Assembly: GCA_904419525.1 (NCBI GenBank)
Contig: CAJFRT010000002.1
Location: 124,001 to 188,000 of the forward strand
From: Candidatus Gallimonas merdae
GTDB taxonomy: Bacteria > Bacillota > Clostridia > Christensenellales > Borkfalkiaceae
Direction of reading: 5' to 3'
Length of the DNA: 64,000 bases
Numbering within the stretch: the stretch's first letter is position 1; each line of letters starts with the position of its first letter. The notes beneath the pieces are model-generated. The model was given only the letters and a program-made list of their open reading frames with translations, made no database searches and was not told where the DNA came from. Below are positions 43,965 to 51,256 of this stretch, piece by piece. The position numbers and the translations under genes are program-made.

Positions 43965-46376
43965 TTATTTCTTTTTGGTCTTTCTGCCCTTGAGCTTTTC
44001 AAGGTCGACTTCTTCTACCGTCTTGTCCGAAGGCTTGACGACGAACAGAACGATGATGATGACCGCCAGAACGGCCGAGATGGAGAAGAGCACAACGGAG
44101 ACCGTGTTGTTCTGCAGCCACTGCGAAACGCCGGGAATGATATCGACGGGGTTTCTCACCTCGATCGCCATGTATGAAGAGACGGTTGCGCCCGTCTGCT
44201 CGGTGACGATGAGTCCGACGAAGTAGATGCCCGATTCCTGCGGTGTGAACGAGAGCGAGGATTCGGGATCCCACGCATAGTCGTTGTCCGTGTCCTCCCA
44301 TTCCTCATCGTCCTCGGTCACATCGTCGTTATAGACGTTGATGGGCACGATGCAGTTTGCATAGGGAGCATTTTCGGCAAAGAAGAGCGCCTGAGCGTTT
44401 TCAACGCACTCGCTGTACGTGGGAGCGATCTGCCCTTCCGCAAGCCTGCTCGTATCGAAGTAATAGAGCGAATAGTCGGAAGCGTATCCTTCCAGAGCAA
44501 TGACCTCGAAATCCTCCACCGAATAGGAGCGGTCACGGTAGCCGTAGTCCTGCGAACCGGGATCTTCGATGCTTGCGCCGTTATAGCCGATCGTAGCCGT
44601 GAACACGGGCAGATAGTCTTCGGAGATCTGGAAATCCTCCCCGTTGCTGTCATAGCCGATCGTGCTCGAAGAGAGCGCCACGAGCGTCCCGTCCGTATTG
44701 TACAGATACATCTCGTTGCCGGCCGAATCTTCGGCAATGATGCGGAATGTGTACGTCCCTTCCTGGTCCACTTCAAAGCGAAGATTGTTGTAGCTGAGGG
44801 AGCTTTCGGAAGAGGGCGAAGAGCCCACCTCCTGAGATTCGTGCCAGTAGAAGATCGTGAAACTCAGATCGCGGTAGTCGGCATAATTGCTGCCGATGAG
44901 CCCGCGCAGGGAAGGCAGATACAGGTATGCGCCCGAGCCCGCAGTCGCCGCCGCAGCAGCATCGTTGACCGCTTCCTGATAGGCGTCTGCGGCATCGTTG
45001 AAAGCTTCCTCGTCTTCATAGACGTTTTCCCCGGCATCGGTATCCGCTTTGACGCCCGTAAAATAAGGGCCTTCCTGCTCGTCCGGCGTCACGACAATGA
45101 AGTCGGGCCGGCGGACCGTTTCGTCGCCCTCGCCGTCCTGCGTCGGAAGGGTCGCAACGATCCCGCCATCTTCGGTGGTATCCGCCGCGTACCAGCTCAG
45201 ATACACGTACTCGTTGACGCGGTTCGCATCGTCGCGGCCGCGGCCGTCGTCAAGGTTGAAACGAATGGAGACATATTCCGTTTCGAGCTCGTCCGGCGTG
45301 GAAGCCGTGGGCATAAAGAACGTGGACGTCGTGAGCGATTCATAGGAGGAATCGTCCCCCGTTGCGCTCTCGTCGGGAACATCGTACGTCCCGTCGTCGT
45401 TCTGCTTTGCCATATAATAGCTGCGCGTGACGCTCACGGAATCGTCGCAGACGTCGATCGCCTCATATGCGGTGAAATTATAGCGCTGTCCGAGACGGAA
45501 CGCGTAGACGTCTTCATTGACGGCGAGCACGGGAGCGGTGTTGTCCTTGACGAGCCCGTCCGTCAGCTGGAAGGACTGCCCGTTGAGTCTCTTCATGAGC
45601 ACCTGCGCCTCGTTGGCCTCGGAATCCTCGGCAAGTTCCATCGTGAACGTGATGGGCGTATTGGGCGTGGAAGAGGAAGAAGAGCGGTATTCGGCATAGT
45701 TCCCGCCGATGTTCGTGAACGTACCCGTCGCCTTCTGCTCTCCGTTGACGGAGATGCGGACGTCGAAATTCCCGACGCCGGCCGCCGACTCGGCAAAATC
45801 AATGCGGATGTCGCCCAGCGCGTCCGTTGCGTTTTCGGCAATGGCCGTCCAGCTGAGTTCCTCCGGATCGGTGTCCTGCTGCGAAGCGCTTCTGACTGCG
45901 ACTTCCAGGCCGCCTTCCGCAGCCGCGGTGGGCCTGAAAAGCAGGGAATTGACCGACTTGCCCTCCTTGCTGACGTTCTCCTCCGTGCTCTCAAACCCGA
46001 TCGTATACAGCTCGAAGTCGGCGGAAGCGAACGCAAACTCCATGGACAGGTAATTTGCCACTCCGGGGTTGGCGAGCGTGCTCTGCGTCTCCGCGGGAGC
46101 GGCAGTAAACCATTTGTACGCGAGGTCGCGGCGGAAATAGGTATTGCCGCCGTCGGTGAACGTGAACTGCACGTAGCTTTCCGTCCCCTCGGACGCCCCC
46201 ACATCGCCGCCCGTACCCGATGCAAAGACGGAAGTCGGCGCATAGTCGACGCCTGTGATCTCCGCGTCTGCTCCGATACGGCCCGCAAACGCCGCCCATG
46301 CGCCGAACGCAAGCGACACAAGCAGCGCCGCGCACAGGGACAGAATGGTAATGAAACGTACTTTGACCTTGTTCAT
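43965..46376 (-). CDS. large single-pass surface protein of unknown function (803 aa)
   Basis: A signal-type N-terminus (residues 8-32, hydrophobic, no lipobox Cys) leads to a roughly 710-residue extracytoplasmic region rich in Asp, Glu, Ser and Tyr. Beta-strand-like segments suggest several Ig-like or fibronectin-like folds, none of which I can assign. Acidic stretches (DDVTEDDEEWEDTDNDY) could bind calcium. A C-terminal helix (about 750-775, VVLFSISAVLAVIIIVLFVV) with a Lys-rich tail anchors it. The start has GGAG 8 bases upstream and a promoter at 46439-46467. The partial gene at the left edge of the window has the same anchor design. Function unknown. Confidence 0.8.
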   Translation of the reverse strand: MNKVKVRFITILSLCAALLVSLAFGAWAAFAGRIGADAEITGVDYAPTSVFASGTGGDVGASEGTESYVQFTFTDGGNTYFRRDLAYKWFTAAPAETQSTLANPGVANYLSMEFAFASADFELYTIGFESTEENVSKEGKSVNSLLFRPTAAAEGGLEVAVRSASQQDTDPEELSWTAIAENATDALGDIRIDFAESAAGVGNFDVRISVNGEQKATGTFTNIGGNYAEYRSSSSSTPNTPITFTMELAEDSEANEAQVLMKRLNGQSFQLTDGLVKDNTAPVLAVNEDVYAFRLGQRYNFTAYEAIDVCDDSVSVTRSYYMAKQNDDGTYDVPDESATGDDSSYESLTTSTFFMPTASTPDELETEYVSIRFNLDDGRGRDDANRVNEYVYLSWYAADTTEDGGIVATLPTQDGEGDETVRRPDFIVVTPDEQEGPYFTGVKADTDAGENVYEDEEAFNDAADAYQEAVNDAAAAATAGSGAYLYLPSLRGLIGSNYADYRDLSFTIFYWHESQEVGSSPSSESSLSYNNLRFEVDQEGTYTFRIIAEDSAGNEMYLYNTDGTLVALSSSTIGYDSNGEDFQISEDYLPVFTATIGYNGASIEDPGSQDYGYRDRSYSVEDFEVIALEGYASDYSLYYFDTSRLAEGQIAPTYSECVENAQALFFAENAPYANCIVPINVYNDDVTEDDEEWEDTDNDYAWDPESSLSFTPQESGIYFVGLIVTEQTGATVSSYMAIEVRNPVDIIPGVSQWLQNNTVSVVLFSISAVLAVIIIVLFVVKPSDKTVEEVDLEKLKGRKTKKK

Positions 46377-46438
46377 GAAGAAACTCCGAATCGCGGCGCA
46401 CAGACGCCGCGAACGTATTTTTTTCGATTATCTTTTAT

Positions 46439-46467
46439 ATTCTACACGAATTTTTTCCGTTCGTCAA
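46439..46467 (-). promoter_or_regulatory. promoter of the 803-aa surface protein gene
   Basis: Minus strand: TTGACG (46462-46467), 17-bp spacer, TAGAAT (46439-46444). Confidence 0.8.
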
Positions 46468-46523
46468 GCGGGAATTGCCGCTCACGGGGAGAAAATGCAA
46501 ATTTCATCGCCTTTCCACGCGCT

Positions 46524-47240
46524 TTACGCAGGACTGACCGCCTCGGACACATGGAAGAATTTCCACGGGGCCGTATCCTCCGGCGGTTCGGACAGGAAGC
46601 GCATGCGCTCCTTGGTGACGGGGTGCGTGAAGGCGAGCGAATAGGCCCACAGCGCAAGTTTCCCCTTGACGGCGTACTCCCCGCCGTAGCGCATATCGCC
46701 GTAGACGGGATGTGCGATGCCGGCAAACTGGACGCGGATCTGATGGCTTCTGCCCGTGTGCAGCTTGATCTCGGTCAGAGAGAGTCCCCCCTTCTTTTCC
46801 AGCACGCGGTAATCGAGCGCGGCATATTTTGCCCCGTCCGTCCCCTCGGTGGAAAGGTACACCATATTGTTAACGGCGTTCTTTTTCAGCCAGTTCACGA
46901 GTTTTCCGCTCTCCGGCTCCGGGACGCCGCCCAGAACGGCCAGATAGCGCTTTTCAAAGTCGCCCGTGCGCATCTGCTCGGTGAGCCGCGCGGCCGCCTT
47001 GCTCGTCTTGGCGAACACCATGACGCCGCCCGTGGGCCTGTCCAGCCTGTGCACCAGCCCCAGATAGACGTTGCCGGGCTTTCCGTACGTGCGTTTCAGA
47101 TAGTCTTTGAGCAGGTCGAGCAGATTGACGTCCTTGCTCTCGTCGGGGCAGGACGCAAGGTTCTGCTCCTTCATGACCACAAGGATATGGTTGTCCTCAT
47201 ACAGGATCGTCGGCTCGTAATTTTCAAAAGTTTCAAGCAT
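46524..47240 (-). CDS. RluA-family pseudouridine synthase
   Basis: 238 residues. The catalytic aspartate is Asp67 in the family motif HRLDRPTGG. The second motif (LHTGRSHQIRVQFAGIAHPVYGD) near residue 175 matches the RluA/RluC/RluD group, which isomerise uridines in rRNA or tRNA. No N-terminal S4 domain is present, so it is one of the short members. The start at 47240 overlaps the end of the methyltransferase gene by 8 bases, and its GGAGG lies inside that gene, so the two are translationally coupled. Target nucleotide unknown. Confidence 0.9.
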   Translation of the reverse strand: MLETFENYEPTILYEDNHILVVMKEQNLASCPDESKDVNLLDLLKDYLKRTYGKPGNVYLGLVHRLDRPTGGVMVFAKTSKAAARLTEQMRTGDFEKRYLAVLGGVPEPESGKLVNWLKKNAVNNMVYLSTEGTDGAKYAALDYRVLEKKGGLSLTEIKLHTGRSHQIRVQFAGIAHPVYGDMRYGGEYAVKGKLALWAYSLAFTHPVTKERMRFLSEPPEDTAPWKFFHVSEAVSPA

Positions 47241-48102
47241 GGATATACAGTCCTCCTGCCCCGCAGGGAAGCGGGATCCCCTCCCCGGTCGGCAGCCCCA
47301 CTTCATATGCCTCCACCCGGCCGCCCAGGCCGCCGAGCGTGAGCGTAAGAATGTTATAGAGCACCGTGGGCTGCAAGCCCGTCGTATAGCTGTTGATGAG
47401 GAAAAAGAGCGGATCGTCGCTCAGAAGCTGCGCGCACAGCCGAACAAACGGGAAAAGCTCCGCCTCGATCTTCCACATTTCGCCGTTCGGCCCGCGCCCG
47501 TATGAGGGAGGGTCCATGATCACGGCGTCGTATCTGTTCCCGCGGCGCAGTTCCCGCGCCACGAACTTTTTGCAGTCGTCCACGATATAGCGGATCCCGC
47601 CGGCGATCCCGCTCAGCCGCGCATTTTCGCCCGCGCGCTCCACCATGCCCTTTGCGGCGTCCACGTGCGTGACCTCCGCGCCCGCCTTTGCCAGCGCGAC
47701 GCTTGCACCGCCCGTATAGGCAAACAGGTTCAGGATCTTCACTCTGCGCCCCTTTGCGACGGCACGGCGCACGATCTCGCCCGTCCTCTCCCAGTTCGCG
47801 GCCTGTTCGGGGAAAAGCCCCGTGTGCTTGAAGCCCATGGGCATCACCTTGAACGTGAGATCTCTGTAACCGATGTTCCAGGCCCTGGGAAGCGGCCTCT
47901 TGTATTCCCACGCGCCGCCGCCCTTGTCCGAACGGCGGTAGACGGCGTCCAGCCCCGGATAGGAGAACAGGTCGCGCTGTGCGCTCCAGATGACCTGCGG
48001 ATCGGGGCGGAGAAGAAGATACTCTCCCCAGCGTTCCAGCTTATAGCCGTCTCCCGTGGCGATCACGGCATAATCTTTCCAACCGTCAGCAATGCGAAGC
48101 AT
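47233..48102 (-). CDS. class I SAM-dependent methyltransferase (RlmI/RlmK-like)
   Basis: 289 residues. The Rossmann methyltransferase core has motif I LNLFAYTGGASVALAKAGA, then DAAKGMVERA and the catalytic-loop motif DPPSYGRG that marks RNA/DNA-type methyltransferases. The N-terminal part is related to the PUA-like end of RlmI proteins but is shorter. It pairs with an RluA-type synthase, so both are probably RNA modification enzymes. The start at 48102 is required by the N-terminus and lies 7 bases after a TATAAT box, with no ribosome site. The transcript is therefore likely leaderless. Confidence 0.87.
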   Translation of the reverse strand: MLRIADGWKDYAVIATGDGYKLERWGEYLLLRPDPQVIWSAQRDLFSYPGLDAVYRRSDKGGGAWEYKRPLPRAWNIGYRDLTFKVMPMGFKHTGLFPEQAANWERTGEIVRRAVAKGRRVKILNLFAYTGGASVALAKAGAEVTHVDAAKGMVERAGENARLSGIAGGIRYIVDDCKKFVARELRRGNRYDAVIMDPPSYGRGPNGEMWKIEAELFPFVRLCAQLLSDDPLFFLINSYTTGLQPTVLYNILTLTLGGLGGRVEAYEVGLPTGEGIPLPCGAGGLYIHA

Positions 48103-48108
48103 GGGAAT

Positions 48109-48137
48109 ATTATAGTAAACTTTGCGGATTTTGTAAA
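48109..48137 (-). promoter_or_regulatory. promoter of the methyltransferase-RluA operon (leaderless)
   Basis: Minus strand: TTTACA (48132-48137), 17-bp spacer, TATAAT (48109-48114); the start codon follows after 6 bases. Confidence 0.85.
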
Positions 48138-48175
48138 GAAAAAAAGCCGCCGCCCGGAAAATTTTGCCGATTCCA

Positions 48176-48203
48176 TTGACAAATTGCGGGAATATGGTAC
48201 AAT
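48176..48203 (+). promoter_or_regulatory. promoter of the serpin gene
   Basis: TTGACA (48176-48181), 16-bp spacer and TACAAT (48198-48203) with extended TGG. Confidence 0.8.
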
Positions 48204-48226
48204 CGGGGCGAAACAGGAGGGAGAGA

Positions 48227-49531
48227 ATGAAAAAATTGCTGCGAATGGTGACGGCGCTCGCCTGTGCCGCCGTGCTGTTGGGGCTTGCGGGCTGTACGGG
48301 AAGAAGCACGCTCCTGCGGAAAGCGGACAGCGCCCGGCCCCTTTCCTATTCCGAACGCAACAATGCGGACCTTACGGCCGTGGCCGCAGGCGAGCGGGCG
48401 TTTGCCGCACAGTTTTCCGCCGCCATGTATGCGCAGGCAGGACAAAACGAGCAGTTTGTCCTGTCGCCCGTGTCCGTCTACGCCGGCCTTTCGCTGGCGG
48501 CGGCATGCGCCGCGGGAGAGACAAAAGCGCAGCTCCTTTCCGCGCTCGGCGTGACGGAAGGACAGCTCTCGGCGGGATTTGCGCCCTACTACCGCTCGCT
48601 CATGGCCGACGGGAAGGACGATAAGGGAAAACAGCGCACCAGACTGCAGCTCGCGAACGCAATCTATGTGAACGAGGGAACGCAGGTTAACGAGGCCTGC
48701 CTCGGTACGCTTGCCTCCGATTACTTCTGCCATTCCTATTCCGCCGACTTCCTGAACGACAATCAGGCGGCAAACCGGGCGGTGACGGCCTTTGTAAAGG
48801 AACAGACGAACGGCCTGATCGATGCAGATTTCGGCATCTCCGAAGACACCGCGTTCACGCTGATCAACGCCCTGTATCTGAAAGACGTATGGAACGAATA
48901 CGGCAACGATCTTCCCTCCGCGGGCGACATGGTGTTCAGCGACGCTTCCGGGAACGGCACGACCGTCCCCTTCCTGCGCGGCTATTACGAGACGGGAAGG
49001 CCCTATGAAGGTTCGGCTTTCACCTCCTTCTTCGCCGAAACGTTTGCGGGATACCGGATCCACTTCCTTCTGCCCGACGAAGGCCGCACCGCAGATGAAG
49101 TGTTCACGGCGGAGGTGCTCACCGAACTGCTCACGTCCGCAGACTACAGGGCCGTGGACGAAGAGAACAAGATCCGCTATTACACGCGCTGTCTCTTCCC
49201 CGCGTTCGGGGGCGGATGCGACGAAAATGCGGCCGCCGTCCTGCAGGAGACGTTCGGCGTGCGCGACCTGTTCTCCCCCCGAAAAAGCGATCTTACGGCG
49301 CTGACCGGGGACGGCGCTTACTGTTCCGAGGTCCGCCACATCGCAAAACTGGCCGTGGACGAAAAGGGAATCGAGGGCGCGGCGGCGACCGTGCTGCCCG
49401 CGGCAGGCGCTCCGGGACCGGACGGATACGAGGAAGTTCACCTGGACTTTGCCGTTGACCGCGCATTCGGGTTTGTCCTGACCGACCGCTACGGCGCCGT
49501 ACTCTTTACCGGCGTGATCCGATCGCTGTAA
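48227..49531 (+). CDS. lipid-anchored bacterial serpin
   Basis: 434 residues. The signal peptide ends at lipobox Cys23 (GLAGC). The body is a full serpin fold, with the signature LINALYLKDVW and the reactive-loop hinge EKGIEGAAATVLPAAG near residues 388-404. The short-residue stretch at P12-P9 fits an inhibitory serpin that traps serine proteases by loop insertion. The predicted P1 region is Ala/Gly-rich, which would suit elastase-like targets. The usual Thr at P14 is Ile here, which may slow insertion. Strong GGAGG precedes the ATG. Other gut bacteria use such proteins against host or competitor proteases. Activity must be considered unproven. Confidence 0.92.
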   Translation: MKKLLRMVTALACAAVLLGLAGCTGRSTLLRKADSARPLSYSERNNADLTAVAAGERAFAAQFSAAMYAQAGQNEQFVLSPVSVYAGLSLAAACAAGETKAQLLSALGVTEGQLSAGFAPYYRSLMADGKDDKGKQRTRLQLANAIYVNEGTQVNEACLGTLASDYFCHSYSADFLNDNQAANRAVTAFVKEQTNGLIDADFGISEDTAFTLINALYLKDVWNEYGNDLPSAGDMVFSDASGNGTTVPFLRGYYETGRPYEGSAFTSFFAETFAGYRIHFLLPDEGRTADEVFTAEVLTELLTSADYRAVDEENKIRYYTRCLFPAFGGGCDENAAAVLQETFGVRDLFSPRKSDLTALTGDGAYCSEVRHIAKLAVDEKGIEGAAATVLPAAGAPGPDGYEEVHLDFAVDRAFGFVLTDRYGAVLFTGVIRSL

Positions 49532-49552
49532 GTTTTTCACAGACATTGCAGG

Positions 49553-49578
49553 CGGCACGGCCTTCGGCTGTGCCGTTT
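49553..49578 (+). terminator. terminator of the serpin gene
   Basis: A 9-bp stem (49553-49561 with 49567-49575) with one G-U pair and loop CTTCG, then TTTGT. Confidence 0.65.
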
Positions 49579-49608
49579 GTCAAATACGCAATTTTTATCC
49601 CGAACCCC

Positions 49609-49637
49609 TTGCGCAAATTTTCCGTTTCTGCTATAAT
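49609..49637 (+). promoter_or_regulatory. promoter of the acetyltransferase-DUF1848 operon
   Basis: TTGCGC (49609-49614), 17-bp spacer and TATAAT (49632-49637) with extended TGC. Confidence 0.8.
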
Positions 49638-49668
49638 CAGAAAATCGGACTTTAAGGAGAAAACAGCT

Positions 49669-50247
49669 ATGACGGAATGGGAAAGAATGCTTGCAGGGTA
49701 CCCCTGCGACGACAGGAGCGAGGCCCTCGAAGCGCGCAGACTTGTGGCAAAAAAGCTGTTCCGCGCCTACAACCGCACGACCGAAGAGGACGCGGAGCTC
49801 AGGGCAAAGATCATGCGCGAGCTGTTCCGCCGCGTGGGGAAAAACGTCTTTATCGAGCCGGACTTCATCTGCGAACTGGGGAATAACATCTCGATCGGCG
49901 ACGATGTGTTCATCAATTTCGGGTGCATTATCTTCGACATGGGCGAAGTGGCCATCGGAGACCACGTCATGTTCGGGCCGCGCGTCGGACTGTACACGAC
50001 CAATCACGCGTTCGATCCCGAAGAGCGCGTTGCAAACCTGACCGTCTCCCGTCCGATCCGCATCGGGAATCGGGTCTGGGTCGCGGCCGACGTAAAAATC
50101 GTGCAGGGTGTGACGGTCGGGGACGACAGCATCATCGGCGCGGGGAGCGTCGTGACAAGGGATATCCCCGCGGGCGTGGTCGCCGCGGGCAATCCGTGCA
50201 GAGTTCTGAGAACCATCGGCGAACAAGACAGATGGCTGAAAGGGTGA
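49669..50247 (+). CDS. sugar O-acetyltransferase, hexapeptide-repeat family (maltose O-acetyltransferase-like)
   Basis: 192 residues with a short helical N-terminus (MTEWERMLAGYPC) typical of maltose/galactoside acetyltransferases. A left-handed beta-helix of [LIV]-G-x4 hexapeptides follows, containing the active-site His in TTNHAFDPEER. It transfers acetyl from acetyl-CoA to a sugar hydroxyl in the cytosol, thought to detoxify non-metabolised sugars. AAGGAG precedes the start at 49669, with a good promoter upstream. The DUF1848 gene begins 3 bases after its stop. Confidence 0.93.
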   Translation: MTEWERMLAGYPCDDRSEALEARRLVAKKLFRAYNRTTEEDAELRAKIMRELFRRVGKNVFIEPDFICELGNNISIGDDVFINFGCIIFDMGEVAIGDHVMFGPRVGLYTTNHAFDPEERVANLTVSRPIRIGNRVWVAADVKIVQGVTVGDDSIIGAGSVVTRDIPAGVVAAGNPCRVLRTIGEQDRWLKG

Positions 50248-50250
50248 AAA

Positions 50251-51192
50251 ATGATCCTGAACACGGGCGCACGGACGGACACCGTGCAGTATTTTTCCGA
50301 ATGGCTGTTAAAGCGCTTTGAAGAGGGATATGTCTGCACCCGCAATCCCCTGTTCCCCAACAAAGTCACGCGCTATGAGCTTTCCCCCGACAAGATCGAC
50401 GCCGTGATGTTCTGTTCCAAAAACTATGCCCCCATTCTGCCCCGGCTGCGGGAGATCACGGACAAATACCGCACGTATTTCCACTATACGATCACCGCAT
50501 ACGGAAAGGATCTGGAGCCGGGCGTCCCCTCCCTTGACGAGAGCATTCAGACGCTGACCGAGCTGGAGGCGATCGTCGGAAAGAAAAGGATCGCCTGGCG
50601 GTACGACCCCGTTCTGCTCACCGGAACGTACACGATCGAGCGGCACTTTGACACCTTTGCATACCTGGCGGAAAAGCTCGCGCCGCACGTTGACCGCTGC
50701 ATTTTCAGCTTTGTGGAGCCGTATAAAAAGCTGGAGACAAACATGCCGGAACTCATTCCGATGACCCGGGCCGACAAAGACCGCCTTGCCGAAGGGCTGG
50801 GCAGGATCGCAGCCGGGCATCGGCTTTGGCTGCAGACCTGCGGCACCAACGGAGATTATTCGCAGTACGGGATCCACGCATCGGGCTGTGCCACGCTGGA
50901 AATTCTGGGAAGGGCCAACGCGTGCGAATTCAGGGAACTGAAACACAGGGGCCTGCGCGAGGGCTGCCACTGCATCGAAAGCCGGGACATCGGCGCGTAT
51001 GACAGCTGTCTCAACGGCTGCAAATACTGCTACGCCAACAAGAGCCCGCAGAAAGCGCGCGAAAATTTCCGCCTGCACGACCCTGATTCCCCCCTTTTGC
51101 CGGGACACATCGAAAAGGACGATGTGGTGACTTTGGGCAATCAGAAGAGTTTTCTGAAATCCTCCGCACGGCAAAGATCCCTGTTCGACTGA
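50251..51192 (+). CDS. DUF1848 family protein with a CX3CX2C cluster
   Basis: 313 residues, cytosolic and of unknown function. The central TIM-barrel-like region has RYDPVLLTGTYTIERHFDTF. The C-terminal part has Cys253, Cys257 and Cys260 (SCLNGCKYCYANK), exactly the CX3CX2C spacing of radical SAM iron-sulfur sites, with a Tyr-Ala-Asn stretch as in spore photoproduct lyase-type proteins. Here, though, the cluster is near the C-terminus. More Cys (EGCHC, 25 residues before) could be structural. The gene shares an operon with an acetyltransferase. The family is widespread but undescribed; a redox or radical role is an inference. Confidence 0.88.
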   Translation: MILNTGARTDTVQYFSEWLLKRFEEGYVCTRNPLFPNKVTRYELSPDKIDAVMFCSKNYAPILPRLREITDKYRTYFHYTITAYGKDLEPGVPSLDESIQTLTELEAIVGKKRIAWRYDPVLLTGTYTIERHFDTFAYLAEKLAPHVDRCIFSFVEPYKKLETNMPELIPMTRADKDRLAEGLGRIAAGHRLWLQTCGTNGDYSQYGIHASGCATLEILGRANACEFRELKHRGLREGCHCIESRDIGAYDSCLNGCKYCYANKSPQKARENFRLHDPDSPLLPGHIEKDDVVTLGNQKSFLKSSARQRSLFD

Positions 51193-51201
51193 CAAAAACA
51201 T

Positions 51202-51239
51202 GCATTCGGGGCCGCTGTTCCAGCGGCCCCGAATGCTTT
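51202..51239. terminator. terminator between DUF1848 and GH51 genes
   Basis: A 16-bp perfect stem (51202-51217 with 51221-51236) around TTC between convergent genes. Confidence 0.85.
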
Positions 51240-51256
51240 CAGATGCAATATCCTTT

